In this document: positions 9,554 to 20,140 of the stretch, one piece after another
Position numbering within the stretch: the first letter of the stretch is position 1
Layout: each line of letters starts with the position of its first letter
Assembly (NCBI RefSeq): GCF_014199255.1
Contig: NZ_JACIJF010000002.1
Location: forward strand, 431,967 to 495,966
DNA from: Sphingomonas xinjiangensis
GTDB taxonomy: Bacteria; Pseudomonadota; Alphaproteobacteria; Sphingomonadales; Sphingomonadaceae
DNA length: 64,000 nt
Reading direction: 5' to 3'
Translations under genes and position numbers: made by a program
The notes under the pieces: generated by a model
Databases searched by the model: none
Seen by the model: only the letters and a program-made list of their open reading frames with translations
What the model was told of the DNA's origin: nothing

Positions 9554-9629
9554 ATGGTCTTGCGCAATTCTGCAAGCGCGAGCATTAGCCGCTGCCATTG
9601 TCGTATTTTGGCAAGGATCACACCGCCCG

Positions 9630-10820
9630 ATGTCCGAACAGGATCAGCGCCCGAGCGCATTGGCTGACGCCCCCAACGACCAGAGCACGCAAGAAGATGC
9701 AGCGCCGGCCAAAAAGTCGCCGCTCAAGAACCCGCGCGTCCGCATCATCCTGTTGCTGATCGTCGCGGCGATCCTGGTGTTCGGGGGGCTGTGGTTCGCG
9801 CGCTACCAGACGCGGGGCAAATATCTGCAAAGCACCAACGACGCCTATGTCCAGGCAGACGCGGTGGTCGTGTCGTCGCGCATCTCCGGCTATGTCGAGC
9901 GGGTGCTGGTGGTGGAGAACCAGCGGGTCAAGGCAGGCCAGCCGCTGCTCCAGATCGACGCGCGCGACTATCGTGCGCAGGCCGAGCAGGCCCAGGCGCA
10001 GATTGATGTCGCCGCGGCCAATGCCGAGGGCGTACGCGCGCAGATCCGCGAACAGGGCGCGGCAATCGACCAGGCCCGCGCCCAGCTGGCCGCCGCGCAA
10101 AGCGCCCTAACCTTCGCGCGCTCCGAAGTGGCGCGCTACACGCCGCTGGCTGCGACGGGCGCCGAAACGCGCGAGCGGCTGTCGCAATTGCGCGATCAGG
10201 CGCGCCAGGCTGAGGCGCAGGTCGCCACCGCCCGCGCCGGGCTGGACGCCGCACAGCGCCGGGTCGGGACGCTGCGCACCCAGATCGCCCAGGCGCAGTC
10301 GCAGGGCCGCGCCGCGCAGGCGCAGCTGGCGGCGGCGAACGTCAACGCGACCTCCTCCATCCTGCGCGCCAGCCGCGATGGCCGCGTCGGCGACAAGACG
10401 GTGCAGCCGGGCCAGCTGGTCCAGCCGGGCGTGCGGCTGATGTCGATCGTTCCCGATCAGCAGCTTTATGTCGAAGCCAATTTCAAGGAAACGCAGATTG
10501 GGCTGATGCGGGTCGGTCAGCCGGTGACCGTCAAGGTCGACGCGCTGGACGGCGTGGAGATCCATGGCCGGATCGAAAGCTTCTCGCCCGGCACCGGCGC
10601 GCAATTCTCGCTGCTGCCGCCACAGAACGCGACCGGCAACTTCACCAAGATTGTGCAGCGCATCCCCGTGCGGATCGCAATCGATCTGGGGCCGACGGCG
10701 CGCAAGCTGATCCTGCCGGGCATGTCGGTCGATGTCGAAGTCGATACGATTGCCGCCAAGGGCCAGCGCGAGGCGATCGAGCGCGAGCAGAAGGCGCATA
10801 ACGCGGCGCGCCGGAAATGA
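9630..10820 (+). CDS. emrA: EmrA/HlyD-type periplasmic adaptor of MFS efflux pump
   Basis: A 396-residue membrane-fusion protein. One N-terminal transmembrane helix (IILLLIVAAILVFGGLWF, about residues 38-55) is followed by a barrel-sandwich start (NDAYVQADAVVVSSRISGYV). A long alpha-hairpin rich in Ala, Gln and Arg spans about residues 110-240. The lipoyl and beta-barrel parts return with RASRDGRVGDKTVQPGQLV and EANFKETQIG. The open frame extends far upstream, but only the ATG at 9630 gives the normal cytoplasmic tail plus helix. Its stop overlaps emrB by 4 bases (ATGA). It should bridge EmrB to the outer-membrane factor encoded downstream. Confidence 0.92.
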   Translation: MSEQDQRPSALADAPNDQSTQEDAAPAKKSPLKNPRVRIILLLIVAAILVFGGLWFARYQTRGKYLQSTNDAYVQADAVVVSSRISGYVERVLVVENQRVKAGQPLLQIDARDYRAQAEQAQAQIDVAAANAEGVRAQIREQGAAIDQARAQLAAAQSALTFARSEVARYTPLAATGAETRERLSQLRDQARQAEAQVATARAGLDAAQRRVGTLRTQIAQAQSQGRAAQAQLAAANVNATSSILRASRDGRVGDKTVQPGQLVQPGVRLMSIVPDQQLYVEANFKETQIGLMRVGQPVTVKVDALDGVEIHGRIESFSPGTGAQFSLLPPQNATGNFTKIVQRIPVRIAIDLGPTARKLILPGMSVDVEVDTIAAKGQREAIEREQKAHNAARRK

Positions 10821-12400
10821 GCGCGGGCGCGACCTCGGCCGATCGCGCCGCGGTCGGCAAGCCCCAGGGCCAGGCGCAGGTTCAGAAAGCGGACCTGGGC
10901 GCGTGGCTGGCAGTGGCGGCCGGAAGTCTGGGCGCGCTGATGGCGACGCTCGACATCTCGATCGTCAACTCCTCATTGCCCACCATCCAGGGCGAAATCG
11001 GCGCGAGCGGCACCGAAGGCACCTGGATCGCCACCAGCTACCTGGTCGCCGAGATCATCGTGATCCCGCTTTCGGGCTGGCTGGAGCGGATGCTGGGGCT
11101 GCGCACCTTTCTGCTGATCGCCACCGTGTTGTTCACGGCGTTCTCGGTGATGTGCGGGCTGTCGACCAATCTGAGCATGATGATCGCCGGCCGGGTCGGC
11201 CAGGGTATCACCGGCGGCGCGCTGATCCCCACGGCAATGACGATCATCGCCACCCGCCTGCCCCCCCAGCAGCAGCCGATCGGCACGGCGATGTTCGGCG
11301 TGACCGCGATCCTGGGCCCCGTGCTGGGGCCGCTGATCGGCGGCTGGCTGACCGAGAATATCAGCTGGCATTATGCCTTTTTCCTCAACGTGCCGGTGAG
11401 CGCGGTGCTGATCACGCTGCTGCTGGTCGGGCTGCCGCACGAAAAGGCGCGACTGCACGAGATCCGCCAGGCCGACTGGCTGGGCATCGCCGGGCTGGCG
11501 TTGGGGCTGGGTGGGCTGACGGTGGTGCTGGAAGAAGGCCAGCGCGAGCAATGGTTCGAAAGCGAGCTGATCCTTCAGCTGACCGGAGTCACCATTTTCG
11601 GCTTCGTGCTGCTGCTTGCCGGCCAGTTCCTGGCGCGCAAGCCGGTGATCAAGCTCAAGCTGCTTCTCGACCGCCAATTCGGCAGCGTCGCGGTGATGGC
11701 AGTGGTGCTGGGCATGGTGCTGTACGGCACCTCTTACGTGATCCCGCAATTCGTCGCGATCATCGCCGATTACAACGCGCTTCAGGCAGGCTACGTGGTC
11801 CTGCTGGCGGGAATCCCCAGCCTGATGCTGATGCCGTTCACGCCGCTGTTGATGCGGTATGTGGATATTCGGATCGCCGTTGCCTTTGGCCTGCTGGTGA
11901 TGGCGCTCAGCTGTTATCTCGACACCGGACTGACCGCCGAATCCACCGGGGGCGCCTTCACTGACTCCCAGTTGCTGCGCGGTGTGGGGCAGATCTTCGT
12001 GATGCTGTTCCTCAACCAGGCGGCGATCCGGTCGGTGCCGCCCGAACAGGCGGGCGATGCGGCCGGGCTGTTCAACGCCGCGCGCAACATCGGCGGATCG
12101 GTGGGGCTGGCGATGCTTGCCACCGTGCAGGAACAGCGCAGTTATTTCCACGCCCGCCGATTGGAGGAGTCGCTGTCCGCCAACTCGGTCGCAGTGCAGG
12201 ACTATGTCGCCGGCATGGCCCAGTCGGTCGGCGGCCAGGCCGCGGCGCTGCGCAACCTGGGCGGCATGATCAGCCAGCAGGCGCTGGTGATGACGTATAA
12301 TGACATGTTCTGGCTGCTGGCGGTCGGCATCCTGTGCGTGACGCCGCTGGTCCTGTTCCTCCGCCCGCTTCCGCAGGGCGGCCCTATCGCCATGCATTGA
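10817..12400 (+). CDS. emrB: DHA2-family (EmrB/QacA) drug:H+ antiporter
   Basis: A 527-residue MFS transporter of the 14-helix type. Family signatures are visible: the motif-D-like LDISIVNSSLPTIQGEIG in helix 1 and the motif-C run GPVLGPLIGGWL in helix 5. It exports hydrophobic compounds using the proton gradient, working with EmrA and an outer-membrane channel. It is the middle gene of a three-gene operon (4-base overlap upstream, 9-base gap downstream). Confidence 0.93.
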   Translation: MSAGATSADRAAVGKPQGQAQVQKADLGAWLAVAAGSLGALMATLDISIVNSSLPTIQGEIGASGTEGTWIATSYLVAEIIVIPLSGWLERMLGLRTFLLIATVLFTAFSVMCGLSTNLSMMIAGRVGQGITGGALIPTAMTIIATRLPPQQQPIGTAMFGVTAILGPVLGPLIGGWLTENISWHYAFFLNVPVSAVLITLLLVGLPHEKARLHEIRQADWLGIAGLALGLGGLTVVLEEGQREQWFESELILQLTGVTIFGFVLLLAGQFLARKPVIKLKLLLDRQFGSVAVMAVVLGMVLYGTSYVIPQFVAIIADYNALQAGYVVLLAGIPSLMLMPFTPLLMRYVDIRIAVAFGLLVMALSCYLDTGLTAESTGGAFTDSQLLRGVGQIFVMLFLNQAAIRSVPPEQAGDAAGLFNAARNIGGSVGLAMLATVQEQRSYFHARRLEESLSANSVAVQDYVAGMAQSVGGQAAALRNLGGMISQQALVMTYNDMFWLLAVGILCVTPLVLFLRPLPQGGPIAMH

Positions 12401-12409
12401 GGCTTTGCG

Positions 12410-13921
12410 ATGCGTAGATTTGCTCCCCTTCCCCTGCTCTCCGTCGCGCTGCTGGGTGCCTGCACGGTTGGCCCCGATTATGCCGGGCCGCCGAGCGTCG
12501 GCACCGCCGGCCAGCCCCCGGCCCGGTTCGTGCGCGGCGGCGATTCCGCGACGGTCGCCGCACCCGCGCCTGCACGGTGGTGGACGGCACTGAACGACCC
12601 CACGCTCGACATGCTCGAGACGCGCGCGCTGGCCGCCAACCCCAGCGTGGCGGTGGCGCAGGCGCGGTTGCGCCAGGCGCGCGGCGCACTGCGGCTGGAA
12701 CGCGCCAACCGGCTGCCCCAGGCGGGCGCATCGGGGATGTACGTCCATGCCGAGCTTCCCGGCGTGGACCTGGGCAGCCTGACCGGTGGCTCCGCCGAAG
12801 GCGAGGGCACGGGTGGCGGCGCGGGCGGCGGCGCGGCGGCTGCCGAAGCGCCTGATCTCGGCTCGCTCGATTTCTTCAACGCCGGCTTCGATGCCAGCTG
12901 GGAAGTCGACCTGTTCGGCGGCCAGCGCCGCACGGTGGAAGCGACCCGCGCCAATGTGCAGGCAGCGGAAGCGAACGTCGCCGACGCGCAGGTGACCTTG
13001 GCCGCCGATGTCGCCAACGCCTATGTCGCGCTGCGCGACCGGCAGCAGCGGCTGGCGCTGTCGCGGCAGTCGGGCACGCTCCAGCGGCAGATGTTCGAGC
13101 TGACCCAGCAGCGCGCCGCGCAGGGCACGGCGTCGGCGCTGGAGGTCGAGCGGCTGCGCACCCAATTGGAATCGACCGAGGCCGAACAGGTGCCGCTCGC
13201 CGCCGAGATCGAAGCCTATCTGAACGCGCTCGCGGTGCTGACCGGGGCCGAGCCGGGCGCGCTCGACACGGTGCTGACCACGCCCGGCCGCACGCTGCTG
13301 CCGCCCGCACAGGTGGCGGTGGGCGACCCCGCCGCGCTGCTCCAGCAGCGGCCGGACATCCGCGCGGCCGAGCGCCAGCTTGCCGCATACACCGCGCGGA
13401 TCGGCGTGGCGGAAGCATCGCGCTTTCCGCGGCTGAGCCTGACGGGGATGCTGGGACTGGGCGGAACCTCGCCAGAGGCGCTGGTCGATCTGGACAATCT
13501 GGCCGCGCTGGCCATGCCGCGGCTGCAATGGAGCTTTCTGGATTTCGGGCGCGGCCGTGGCCGGGTCGAGCAGGCGCAGGGCGCGCGCGACGAAGCCGAG
13601 GCGCAGTATCGCGGCGCAGTGCTGCGCGCGTTGCAGGACGCCGAGGATTTGCTGTCGCGCTTCGGCCATCGCCGGGAAACGGTTGCGAGCCTGGTGCGGG
13701 TGCGCGCCTCGGCCGTTAAGGCGGCGGGGCTGACTCAGCAGCGCTATCGCGCAGGCACGGCACGGCTGATCGACGCGTTGGATGCCGAGCGGCAGCGGGT
13801 GCTGGCCGAGCAGAATCTGGCACAGGCGACCGCGGCGCTGACTGCGGATTACGTCGCGTTGCAAAAAGCGTTGGGATTGGGTTGGGAGCCGGTACCGGGA
13901 GCGCCGGTGTCGGCGGAGTAA
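12410..13921 (+). CDS. NodT/OprM-type outer-membrane efflux lipoprotein (MFS-pump partner)
   Basis: A 503-residue outer-membrane factor with a lipoprotein signal ending in the lipobox LLGAC (Cys at about residue 17). Two repeated OEP halves are visible, each with the long Ala/Gln/Glu-rich helix pair (for example QAEANVADAQVTLAADVANAYVAL written in part, and the later copy ending LTADYVALQKALG). A Gly/Ala-rich insert at about 125-145 (GGGAGGGAAAAEA) is a low-complexity linker. It completes the tripartite EmrAB pump. It ends tail-to-tail with the outer-membrane factor of the RND pump. Confidence 0.9.
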   Translation: MRRFAPLPLLSVALLGACTVGPDYAGPPSVGTAGQPPARFVRGGDSATVAAPAPARWWTALNDPTLDMLETRALAANPSVAVAQARLRQARGALRLERANRLPQAGASGMYVHAELPGVDLGSLTGGSAEGEGTGGGAGGGAAAAEAPDLGSLDFFNAGFDASWEVDLFGGQRRTVEATRANVQAAEANVADAQVTLAADVANAYVALRDRQQRLALSRQSGTLQRQMFELTQQRAAQGTASALEVERLRTQLESTEAEQVPLAAEIEAYLNALAVLTGAEPGALDTVLTTPGRTLLPPAQVAVGDPAALLQQRPDIRAAERQLAAYTARIGVAEASRFPRLSLTGMLGLGGTSPEALVDLDNLAALAMPRLQWSFLDFGRGRGRVEQAQGARDEAEAQYRGAVLRALQDAEDLLSRFGHRRETVASLVRVRASAVKAAGLTQQRYRAGTARLIDALDAERQRVLAEQNLAQATAALTADYVALQKALGLGWEPVPGAPVSAE

Positions 13922-13935
13922 TCGGCTCCACTATT

Positions 13936-14154
13936 CCCCCTCCCTGCAAGCAGGAAGGGGTCAGGGGTGGGTGCGCGCGTCTGCGCGCCCAAAAAGAACT
14001 CGAACCTTTCCGCTAGAAAAGCGGAAGCCGAGGCATCGAGCCCCGGCTTTCGCTTAACGCACCCCCTTCCCTTCCAGGGCGGAAGAAGAAAGGCGAAGCC
14101 GCCTTCGCAGAGCGCCCGCGCTTATCTCCCATCCTCCCCCGCCAGGGGGCGGAT
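13936..14154. repeat. Cluster of inverted repeats between convergent efflux operons
   Basis: At least four hairpins occur in 220 bases. They are CCCCCTCCCTGC/GCAGGAAGGGG (13936-13960), TTCCGCT/AGCGGAA with a 5-base loop (14008-14026), CTTCCCT/AGGGCGGAAG (about 14068-14085), and ATCC-t-CCCCC/GGGGG-c-GGAT (14131-14154). The first, third and fourth resemble each other, as expected of dispersed REP-type elements that also end transcription from both sides. No protein is encoded here. Confidence 0.6.
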
Positions 14155-14164
14155 GGCCATGGGC

Positions 14165-15637
14165 TTAGTTCAGGCCACCGCCGAGCGAGCGGTACAGCTC
14201 GACCAGATTGCTTGCCTGAGTCAGCCGGGTAGTCACCAGCTGCTGTTGCGCGGCATAGGCCGTGCGCTGCGCGTCGAGGGTGTTGAGGAACGAGTCCACG
14301 CCAGCGCGGAAGCGGGCGTCGGACAAGCGCGCGGCCACTTGCGCCGCGTTGGCGCGCTGCGACTGGGCGCTGACCTGCTCGCCGATCCGGCCGCGCTGGG
14401 CGAGTGCGTCGGCGACTTCGCGGAACGCGACTTGGATGGTGCGCTCATAGGTGGAGACCGCAACCTGCTGCGACGCGCGGGCATATTGGAGATTGCCCGA
14501 GCGGCGGCCGCCATCGAAGATCGGCAAGCCGATCGACGGCGCGGCCTGATAGGTAAAGCTGCCACCGCCGAACAGGCCCGACAGCGCGGTGCTGATCGTG
14601 CCGACCAGGCCGGTGAGCGAGATGGTGGGGAAGAACGCCGCACGCGCCGCGCCGATGTTCGCGCTTTCGGCGATCAGCTGGTGCTCGGCACGCAGCACGT
14701 CGGGGCGGCGCAGCAGCACTTGCGACGACAGGTTCCCGGGCAACACGTCGCGCGTGACCGGCTCCGCACCGAAGCCGGTGGGCAGCAGCGACGATGGCAC
14801 GGTGGTGCCGGCGAGCAGGTTCAAGGCGTTCTGGTCCTGCGCGATGCGGACCTCCAGCGCGGCGATGTCGTTGCGCGCGGCCTGGAAGTTGGTCTCGGCC
14901 TGGCGGACCTCCAGCTCGGAGCCGACGCCGATGCGGAACTGCGCGCTGGTGAGGCGCAGCGTTTCCTGAAACGCCTTTAACGTCTCACGCGACAGGCGGA
15001 GCTGTTCCTGGTCCGACGCCATCTGGAGCCAGGCATTGGCGGTTTCGGCGATCAGGCTGACGCGAGCCGAGCGCTGCGCCTCTTCCGACGCGAACACCTG
15101 TTCCTGCGCGGCGCGGGTCAGGTTGCGGACGCGGCCGAACAGATCGACCTCATAGGCCGAAATGCCGGCGTTGAGCGAATAGATCTCCAGGTTGCTCGAT
15201 CCGCCGGTGCCCACGCCGACACCCGGCGTGACGCCGCCACCCGTGCCTGCGCCCGCCCCGGCGCCCGCTCCCGCTGCACCGAAATTGTTGGTGTAGGTCG
15301 CGCTGCCGTTGACGCTGGCGGTGGGGAACAGCTCCGAGCGCTGCGTGCGCAGCTGGGCACGCGCCTGAAGCACATTGCCCGCCGCGATGCGCAGGTCACG
15401 GTTGTTGGTCAGGCTGGTCTCGATCACCTGGCGCAGCCGCGGATCCAGGAAGAAGTCACGCCAGCCGATCGCCGAGACGTCGGGCGCATCGGTGGCGGCG
15501 CGGGGATAGATGCCGCCCTCAGGCAGGGTGGTGGGCACCGCGCCTTCGGGCCGAACATATTTGGGCGCGAAGTTGCAGCCCGACAGGATGGTCGCGCCCG
15601 CCAGCAGCGCGAGGAATGGTTTCGTCATGCTATTCAT
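14165..15637 (-). CDS. oprM: NodT/OprM-type outer-membrane efflux lipoprotein (RND-pump partner)
   Basis: A 490-residue outer-membrane factor with a lipoprotein signal (lipobox LSGCN, Cys at about residue 21). Two OEP repeats each contain the long helical hairpin (for example [19 protein letters not shown] and the C-terminal [18 protein letters not shown]). A glycine/alanine repeat (AGAGAGAGAGTGGG) sits in an extracellular or periplasmic loop at about 125-145. The ATG at 15637 overlaps the RND permease stop by 4 bases, so it is the last gene of the pump operon. A longer upstream frame on this strand is a shadow of the permease gene. Confidence 0.92.
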   Translation of the reverse strand: MNSMTKPFLALLAGATILSGCNFAPKYVRPEGAVPTTLPEGGIYPRAATDAPDVSAIGWRDFFLDPRLRQVIETSLTNNRDLRIAAGNVLQARAQLRTQRSELFPTASVNGSATYTNNFGAAGAGAGAGAGTGGGVTPGVGVGTGGSSNLEIYSLNAGISAYEVDLFGRVRNLTRAAQEQVFASEEAQRSARVSLIAETANAWLQMASDQEQLRLSRETLKAFQETLRLTSAQFRIGVGSELEVRQAETNFQAARNDIAALEVRIAQDQNALNLLAGTTVPSSLLPTGFGAEPVTRDVLPGNLSSQVLLRRPDVLRAEHQLIAESANIGAARAAFFPTISLTGLVGTISTALSGLFGGGSFTYQAAPSIGLPIFDGGRRSGNLQYARASQQVAVSTYERTIQVAFREVADALAQRGRIGEQVSAQSQRANAAQVAARLSDARFRAGVDSFLNTLDAQRTAYAAQQQLVTTRLTQASNLVELYRSLGGGLN

Positions 15638-18600
15638 GCTCCCTGCGGCGGCGTGCCGCCATCGGAGGATTTGTTGCCGGCGTCGGGCGCGACGTCGGTC
15701 GCGGCGCTGGGATGCTCGGGGCGGCTGTCGCCCTGGCCGTGGCCGAACAAACGGCTCACGACCACGAAGAACATCGGCACGAAGAAGATCGCCAGCACCG
15801 TCGCGGAGAACATGCCGCCAACCACCGCGCGGCCGATGGCGTTCTGGCCGCCGGCACCCGCGCCGGTGGAGATCGCCAGCGGCAACACGCCGAAGATGAA
15901 CGCCAAGGACGTCATCAGGATCGGGCGAAGACGAAGCTTGGCCGCCTCGATCGCCGCGTCGAACGCGTTCATGCCGGCCCGGACCCGCTCTTCTGCGAAT
16001 TCCACGATCAGGATGGCGTTCTTGGCCGACACGCCGATCGTGGTGATCAGGCCCACCTGCAGGTAGATGTCGTTGTTGAGCCCGGTGAGCCACGCCGCCA
16101 ACATCGCGCCCAGCACGCCCAGCGGCACCACCAGCAGCACCGCGATCGGCACCGACCAGCTTTCGTACAGTGCGGCCAGGCACAGGAACACGATCAGCAG
16201 CGACAGGCCGTACAGCGCGGGAGCCTGCCCGCCCGACAGCTGCTCCTCATAGCTGAGCCCGGTCCAGTCGAGCCGCGTGCCCGGCGGCAGCTTGGCCTGC
16301 ATCTCCTCCATCGCCTTCAGCGCGGCGCCGGACGAGACCCCCGGTGCGGGCTGACCCAGGATTTCCATAGACGGCTGGCCATTATAGCGGGTCAGCTGCA
16401 TCGGTCCCTGGCGCCACGACAGGGTGGAGAAGGCCGTGAACGGCGCCATGGTGCCGGTCTCGCCCCGCACGTACAGATCGCCGATGTCCTCCGGCGCCAT
16501 GCGATAAGGCGCATCGGCCTGGAGATACACGCGCTTCACCCGGCCGCGATCAATGAAGTCATTGACATACGCCCCGCCCCACGCAGTCGCGATGGTGCTG
16601 TTGACCGTGCCCAGATCAAGTCCGAGCGCGCGCGCCTTGTCCTGGTCGACGTCGACCTTGAGCTGCGGCGCGTCGTCTAGCGCGTTGGGACGCACACCCA
16701 CCAGCAACTTGTTCTGCGAAGCCATGCCGAGCAATTGGTTACGCGCGGCGAGCAGCTTCTCGTGACCAAGGCCACCTTCATCGATGAGCTGGAGGTCGAA
16801 ACCGGTGGCGTTGCCCAGTTCCTGGACCGCCGGCGGGATCACGGCGAAGATCAGGCCGTCCTTGTATTGCGAGAACGCACCCATGGCGCGACCCACGATC
16901 GCCTGCGCCTTGTTCTCCGCGCCGGGCCGATCCTTCCATTCCTTCATCGGAATGAACGCGATGCCGCTATTCTGACCGGTGCCCGAGAAACTGAAGCCGT
17001 TGACGGTGTAGACGCCCCGGATCGCGCCGCCGGCATTTTGCAGGAAATGATCGCGAACCAGGTCGAGGCCCTTCTGAGTCCGCGCGGTGGTGGCGCCCGA
17101 GGGCCCCTGCACCAGCGCGATCATCACGCCCTGATCTTCCTCAGGCAGGAAGCCGGTCGGCAGCCGTGCGAACAGAAAGGTAAGGCCTGCCAGGATCAGC
17201 GCATAGGCAATGAGCGAGCGGCCCCAACGGCGTGCCGTCGATCGCGTGCCTCGCTCGTAGCGATCGCGCCCACGATCGAACGTGTTGTTGAACCAGCCGA
17301 AGAAGCGCGCGAGCGGACCGCGGCCCTCACCCTTGTTGGGATCGTGGGGCTTGAGGATGGTCGCGCACAGCGCCGGGGTGAGGATCAGCGCGACCGCCAC
17401 CGACAGCACCATGGCCGACACGATGGTGATCGAGAACTGGCGATAGATGACGCCGGTGGAGCCCCCGAAGAACGCCATCGGCAGGAACACCGCGGACAGC
17501 ACCAGGCCGATGCCGATCAGCGCACCGCTGATCTCGTCCATCGACTTGCGGGCCGCCTCCCTGGGCGAGAGATGTTCGTCGGTGATCAGCCGCTCGACGT
17601 TTTCGACCACCACGATCGCGTCATCGACCAGCAAGCCGATCGCGAGCACCATGCCGAACAGAGTCAGCGTGTTGATCGAATAGCCGAACATCGCCAGCAC
17701 GGCGAACGTGCCCGTCAGCACCACCGGCACCGCGATCGTCGGGATCAGCGTCGCACGGAAGTTCTGCAGGAACAGGAACATGACCAGGAAGACGAGCACC
17801 ACCGCTTCGACCAGCGTGTGGACCACCTGCTCGATCGACAGCCGCACGAAAGGCGAAGTGTCGTAGGGGAAGATGACCTTGACGTCGGACGGGAACTGCT
17901 TGGAGATCTCGTTCACCCGCTCCTTGACCGCTACCACGGTATCGAGCGCGTTGGCCCCTGGGGCCAGCTTCACCGCTATGCCCGATGCTGCCTTGCCATT
18001 CCATTGGGCGGAAAAGCCGTAGTTCTCGGCACCGATCGCCACCCGTGCGACATCGCCCAGGCGCACGACCGATCCGTTCGTGCCGCTCTTCAGCCGTATC
18101 CGCGCAAATTCCTCTGGAGAGGTCAGCCGCGATGAGACGGACACCGTCGCATTGAGCATCTGCTCCTTGGGCGCGGGCTGCGCACCGATCTGACCGGCGG
18201 AAACCTGCGCGTTCTGCGCTGTCACCGCGGCGGTCACGTCGGCCATGGTCAACGCGTAGTTGTTGAGCTTGATCGGGTCGACCCAGATGCGCATGGCATA
18301 TTGCGAGCCGAATACCTGCGTGTCGCCGACGCCGGTGACGCGCGACAGCGGGTCCGCGATCTTAGTCGCGATGATGTCTGCCAGATCTTCGTCGTTGTGC
18401 GCCCCGTTTTCCGAATACAGGCCGACGAACAGCAGGATGTTCTGGGTCGCCTTGGCGACGATGATACCCTGCCGCTGCACTTCCTGCGGCAGCAGCGGCG
18501 TCGCCGCCTGCAGCTTGTTCTGCACCTGGACCTGTGCAGTGTCGGGATCGGTGCCCTGCTCGAAGGTCAAGGTGATCGTGACGTTTCCGGCCGACGAGGA

Positions 18601-18843
18601 CGAGGACGAGAAGTAGCGAAGGTGGTCGATCCCCTTCATCTGCTGCTCGATGATCTGGGTGGTGGTGTTCTCCAGCGTCTGGGCGTCAGCGCCCGGATAG
18701 GTCGCAGTGATCGAAACCGCAGGCGGCGCGATCGCCGGAAACTGTGCGATCGGCAAAGTGCGCACCGCCAGAATGCCGGCGATGAGAACCATCACCGCCA
18801 GCACATAGGCGAAGATCGGGCGATCGATGAAATAGCGTGACAT
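15634..18843 (-). CDS. mexB: RND multidrug efflux permease, AcrB/MexB (HAE1) type
   Basis: A 1069-residue inner-membrane transporter with normal family architecture. It opens [19 protein letters not shown]. The proton-relay acidic pair is present in helix 4 ([20 protein letters not shown]). The porter-domain signature [22 protein letters not shown] and the second TM block ([12 protein letters not shown]) are also present. It forms the trimeric pump that takes drugs from periplasm or membrane, with the adaptor encoded 6 bases upstream and the outer-membrane factor encoded downstream. Transcription would come from the divergent promoter region next to the TetR gene. Confidence 0.95.
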   Translation of the reverse strand: MSRYFIDRPIFAYVLAVMVLIAGILAVRTLPIAQFPAIAPPAVSITATYPGADAQTLENTTTQIIEQQMKGIDHLRYFSSSSSSAGNVTITLTFEQGTDPDTAQVQVQNKLQAATPLLPQEVQRQGIIVAKATQNILLFVGLYSENGAHNDEDLADIIATKIADPLSRVTGVGDTQVFGSQYAMRIWVDPIKLNNYALTMADVTAAVTAQNAQVSAGQIGAQPAPKEQMLNATVSVSSRLTSPEEFARIRLKSGTNGSVVRLGDVARVAIGAENYGFSAQWNGKAASGIAVKLAPGANALDTVVAVKERVNEISKQFPSDVKVIFPYDTSPFVRLSIEQVVHTLVEAVVLVFLVMFLFLQNFRATLIPTIAVPVVLTGTFAVLAMFGYSINTLTLFGMVLAIGLLVDDAIVVVENVERLITDEHLSPREAARKSMDEISGALIGIGLVLSAVFLPMAFFGGSTGVIYRQFSITIVSAMVLSVAVALILTPALCATILKPHDPNKGEGRGPLARFFGWFNNTFDRGRDRYERGTRSTARRWGRSLIAYALILAGLTFLFARLPTGFLPEEDQGVMIALVQGPSGATTARTQKGLDLVRDHFLQNAGGAIRGVYTVNGFSFSGTGQNSGIAFIPMKEWKDRPGAENKAQAIVGRAMGAFSQYKDGLIFAVIPPAVQELGNATGFDLQLIDEGGLGHEKLLAARNQLLGMASQNKLLVGVRPNALDDAPQLKVDVDQDKARALGLDLGTVNSTIATAWGGAYVNDFIDRGRVKRVYLQADAPYRMAPEDIGDLYVRGETGTMAPFTAFSTLSWRQGPMQLTRYNGQPSMEILGQPAPGVSSGAALKAMEEMQAKLPPGTRLDWTGLSYEEQLSGGQAPALYGLSLLIVFLCLAALYESWSVPIAVLLVVPLGVLGAMLAAWLTGLNNDIYLQVGLITTIGVSAKNAILIVEFAEERVRAGMNAFDAAIEAAKLRLRPILMTSLAFIFGVLPLAISTGAGAGGQNAIGRAVVGGMFSATVLAIFFVPMFFVVVSRLFGHGQGDSRPEHPSAATDVAPDAGNKSSDGGTPPQGA

Positions 18844-18849
18844 GGCTGA

Positions 18850-20037
18850 TTACTTCGCCTGACTTTGAGCCTGTGGCTGCTGGGTTCCACCCGGCGCGGC
18901 CGCATTCGGATTCCAAGGTTTGGGCTGCACGGGCATGCCGGGACGCAGCATCATGGCCCCCTCGACAATCACTTTGTCCCCCGCCTTCAGGCCGCCGGTC
19001 ACCAGCCAATTGTCGCCGACCGTGCGGTCGGTCTTCAAGGCGCGCGGTTCGATCTTGTTTCCCGCGCCGACCACCAGGGCCGTGGCATTGCCACGCTCGT
19101 CGCGGCTGACGGCGCGCTGCGGCACCAAGATCGCGTTCGCCTTGGTGCCTTCAGGCAGCTGGGCACGCGCGAACATGCCAGGCAGCAACAGCCCCTGCGG
19201 GTTGGAGAACACCGCGCGGATGATCTGGCTGCCCGTGGTCGGGTCGACGGTCACGTCGGTGAACTTCAGCGTGCCTTCAATGGGATAGGTCGTGCCGTTC
19301 TCAAGCTTCAGGCGAACGCGCGCCGCGCCGCTCCCGCGGCTGAGCTCGCCTTGGGCGAGCTGCTGGCGCAGGTTCAGCACTTCGGCGCTCGACTGCTGGA
19401 TGTCGACAAAGATCGGGTCCAGGCGCTGGATCGTGGTCAGCGGATCGGTCTGCGAAGCCGACACCAGCGCACCGGTGGTGAAGGTCGAGCGGCCAATCCG
19501 TCCCGAGATCGGCGCGCGGATGGTGGTGCGTGCCAGGTCGATCTGGGCGGTTCGCAGCGCAGCCTGTTGCGCGGCGACATCGGCGCGGGCCTGCTGCGCG
19601 CCGGTCACGGCGTTCTCCGCCTCCTGGCGCGAGATGGCGTTGATGCGCACCAGCTCGTTGTAGCGGCGCGACAGCGCAGCGGTCGAGGCGATCGCCGCGC
19701 GCGAGCGGGCAAGCGCCGCCTGGGCGCTGGCGACCTGCGCCTGATAGGGCGCGGGATCGATGCGGTAGAGCGGCTGGCCGGCGCGGACCATGTCGCCTTC
19801 CTCGAACAGGCGGGCAAGGATGATGCCGTTGACCTGCGGGCGCACTTCCGAAGTCTCGTACGCGGCGGTGCGGCCAGGCAGCTCGGTGCTGAGCGTCACC
19901 GGCGCTTCCTGCACGGTGATCACACCGACCTGGGGCGGGCCAGCAGCCGCCGCCGCCTTTTGCTGCTCCGCAGCATCATTGCCGCCGCAGCCGCCAAGAA
20001 TCAGCGCCATGCCAAAAGCTGCCGTAAGTTTTTTCAT
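18850..20037 (-). CDS. mexA: RND efflux periplasmic adaptor lipoprotein, AcrA/MexA type
   Basis: A 395-residue adaptor. The lipoprotein signal ends in the lipobox LGGCGG (Cys at about residue 16). Barrel-sandwich signatures are ELPGRTAAYETSEVRPQVNG and ARTTIRAPISGRIGRS. A coiled hairpin spans about residues 95-165. The membrane-proximal domain (ILVPQRAVSRDERGN) precedes a Pro/Gln/Ala-rich tail. The open frame extends upstream through the divergent promoter, but the ATG at 20037 with its lipoprotein signal is the true start. It is the first gene of the mexAB-oprM operon. Confidence 0.93.
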   Translation of the reverse strand: MKKLTAAFGMALILGGCGGNDAAEQQKAAAAAGPPQVGVITVQEAPVTLSTELPGRTAAYETSEVRPQVNGIILARLFEEGDMVRAGQPLYRIDPAPYQAQVASAQAALARSRAAIASTAALSRRYNELVRINAISRQEAENAVTGAQQARADVAAQQAALRTAQIDLARTTIRAPISGRIGRSTFTTGALVSASQTDPLTTIQRLDPIFVDIQQSSAEVLNLRQQLAQGELSRGSGAARVRLKLENGTTYPIEGTLKFTDVTVDPTTGSQIIRAVFSNPQGLLLPGMFARAQLPEGTKANAILVPQRAVSRDERGNATALVVGAGNKIEPRALKTDRTVGDNWLVTGGLKAGDKVIVEGAMMLRPGMPVQPKPWNPNAAAPGGTQQPQAQSQAK

Positions 20038-20060
20038 GGGATCACCGGAGGATAGGAGTT

Positions 20061-20076
20061 GTGAGTGAACGCTCAC
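20061..20076. promoter_or_regulatory. Candidate TetR operator in the mexA-tetR divergent promoter
   Basis: GTGAGTGAACGCTCAC has outer arms GTGAG/CTCAC and partial symmetry within. It lies 24 bases upstream of mexA and 65 bases upstream of the divergent tetR start. TGA-(N)-TCA type palindromes of this kind are common AcrR/TetR operators. Confidence 0.6.
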
Positions 20077-20140
20077 ACACATATGATGAGCGGGCTTATA
20101 TGGAGAGGACCCGGGTTTGGCAACCGGAGAAAGATACCGA

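Noticed and set aside
10973..13864. A 963-codon open frame on the minus strand across emrB and the outer-membrane factor gene
   Set aside because: It is antisense to two well-supported genes, and its protein is rich in His, Gln and Arg, as expected of a high-GC shadow.
13922..14164. CRISPR-like array between the two efflux operons
   Set aside because: The repeats are inverted hairpins of differing sequence without regular spacers, and no cas gene is near.
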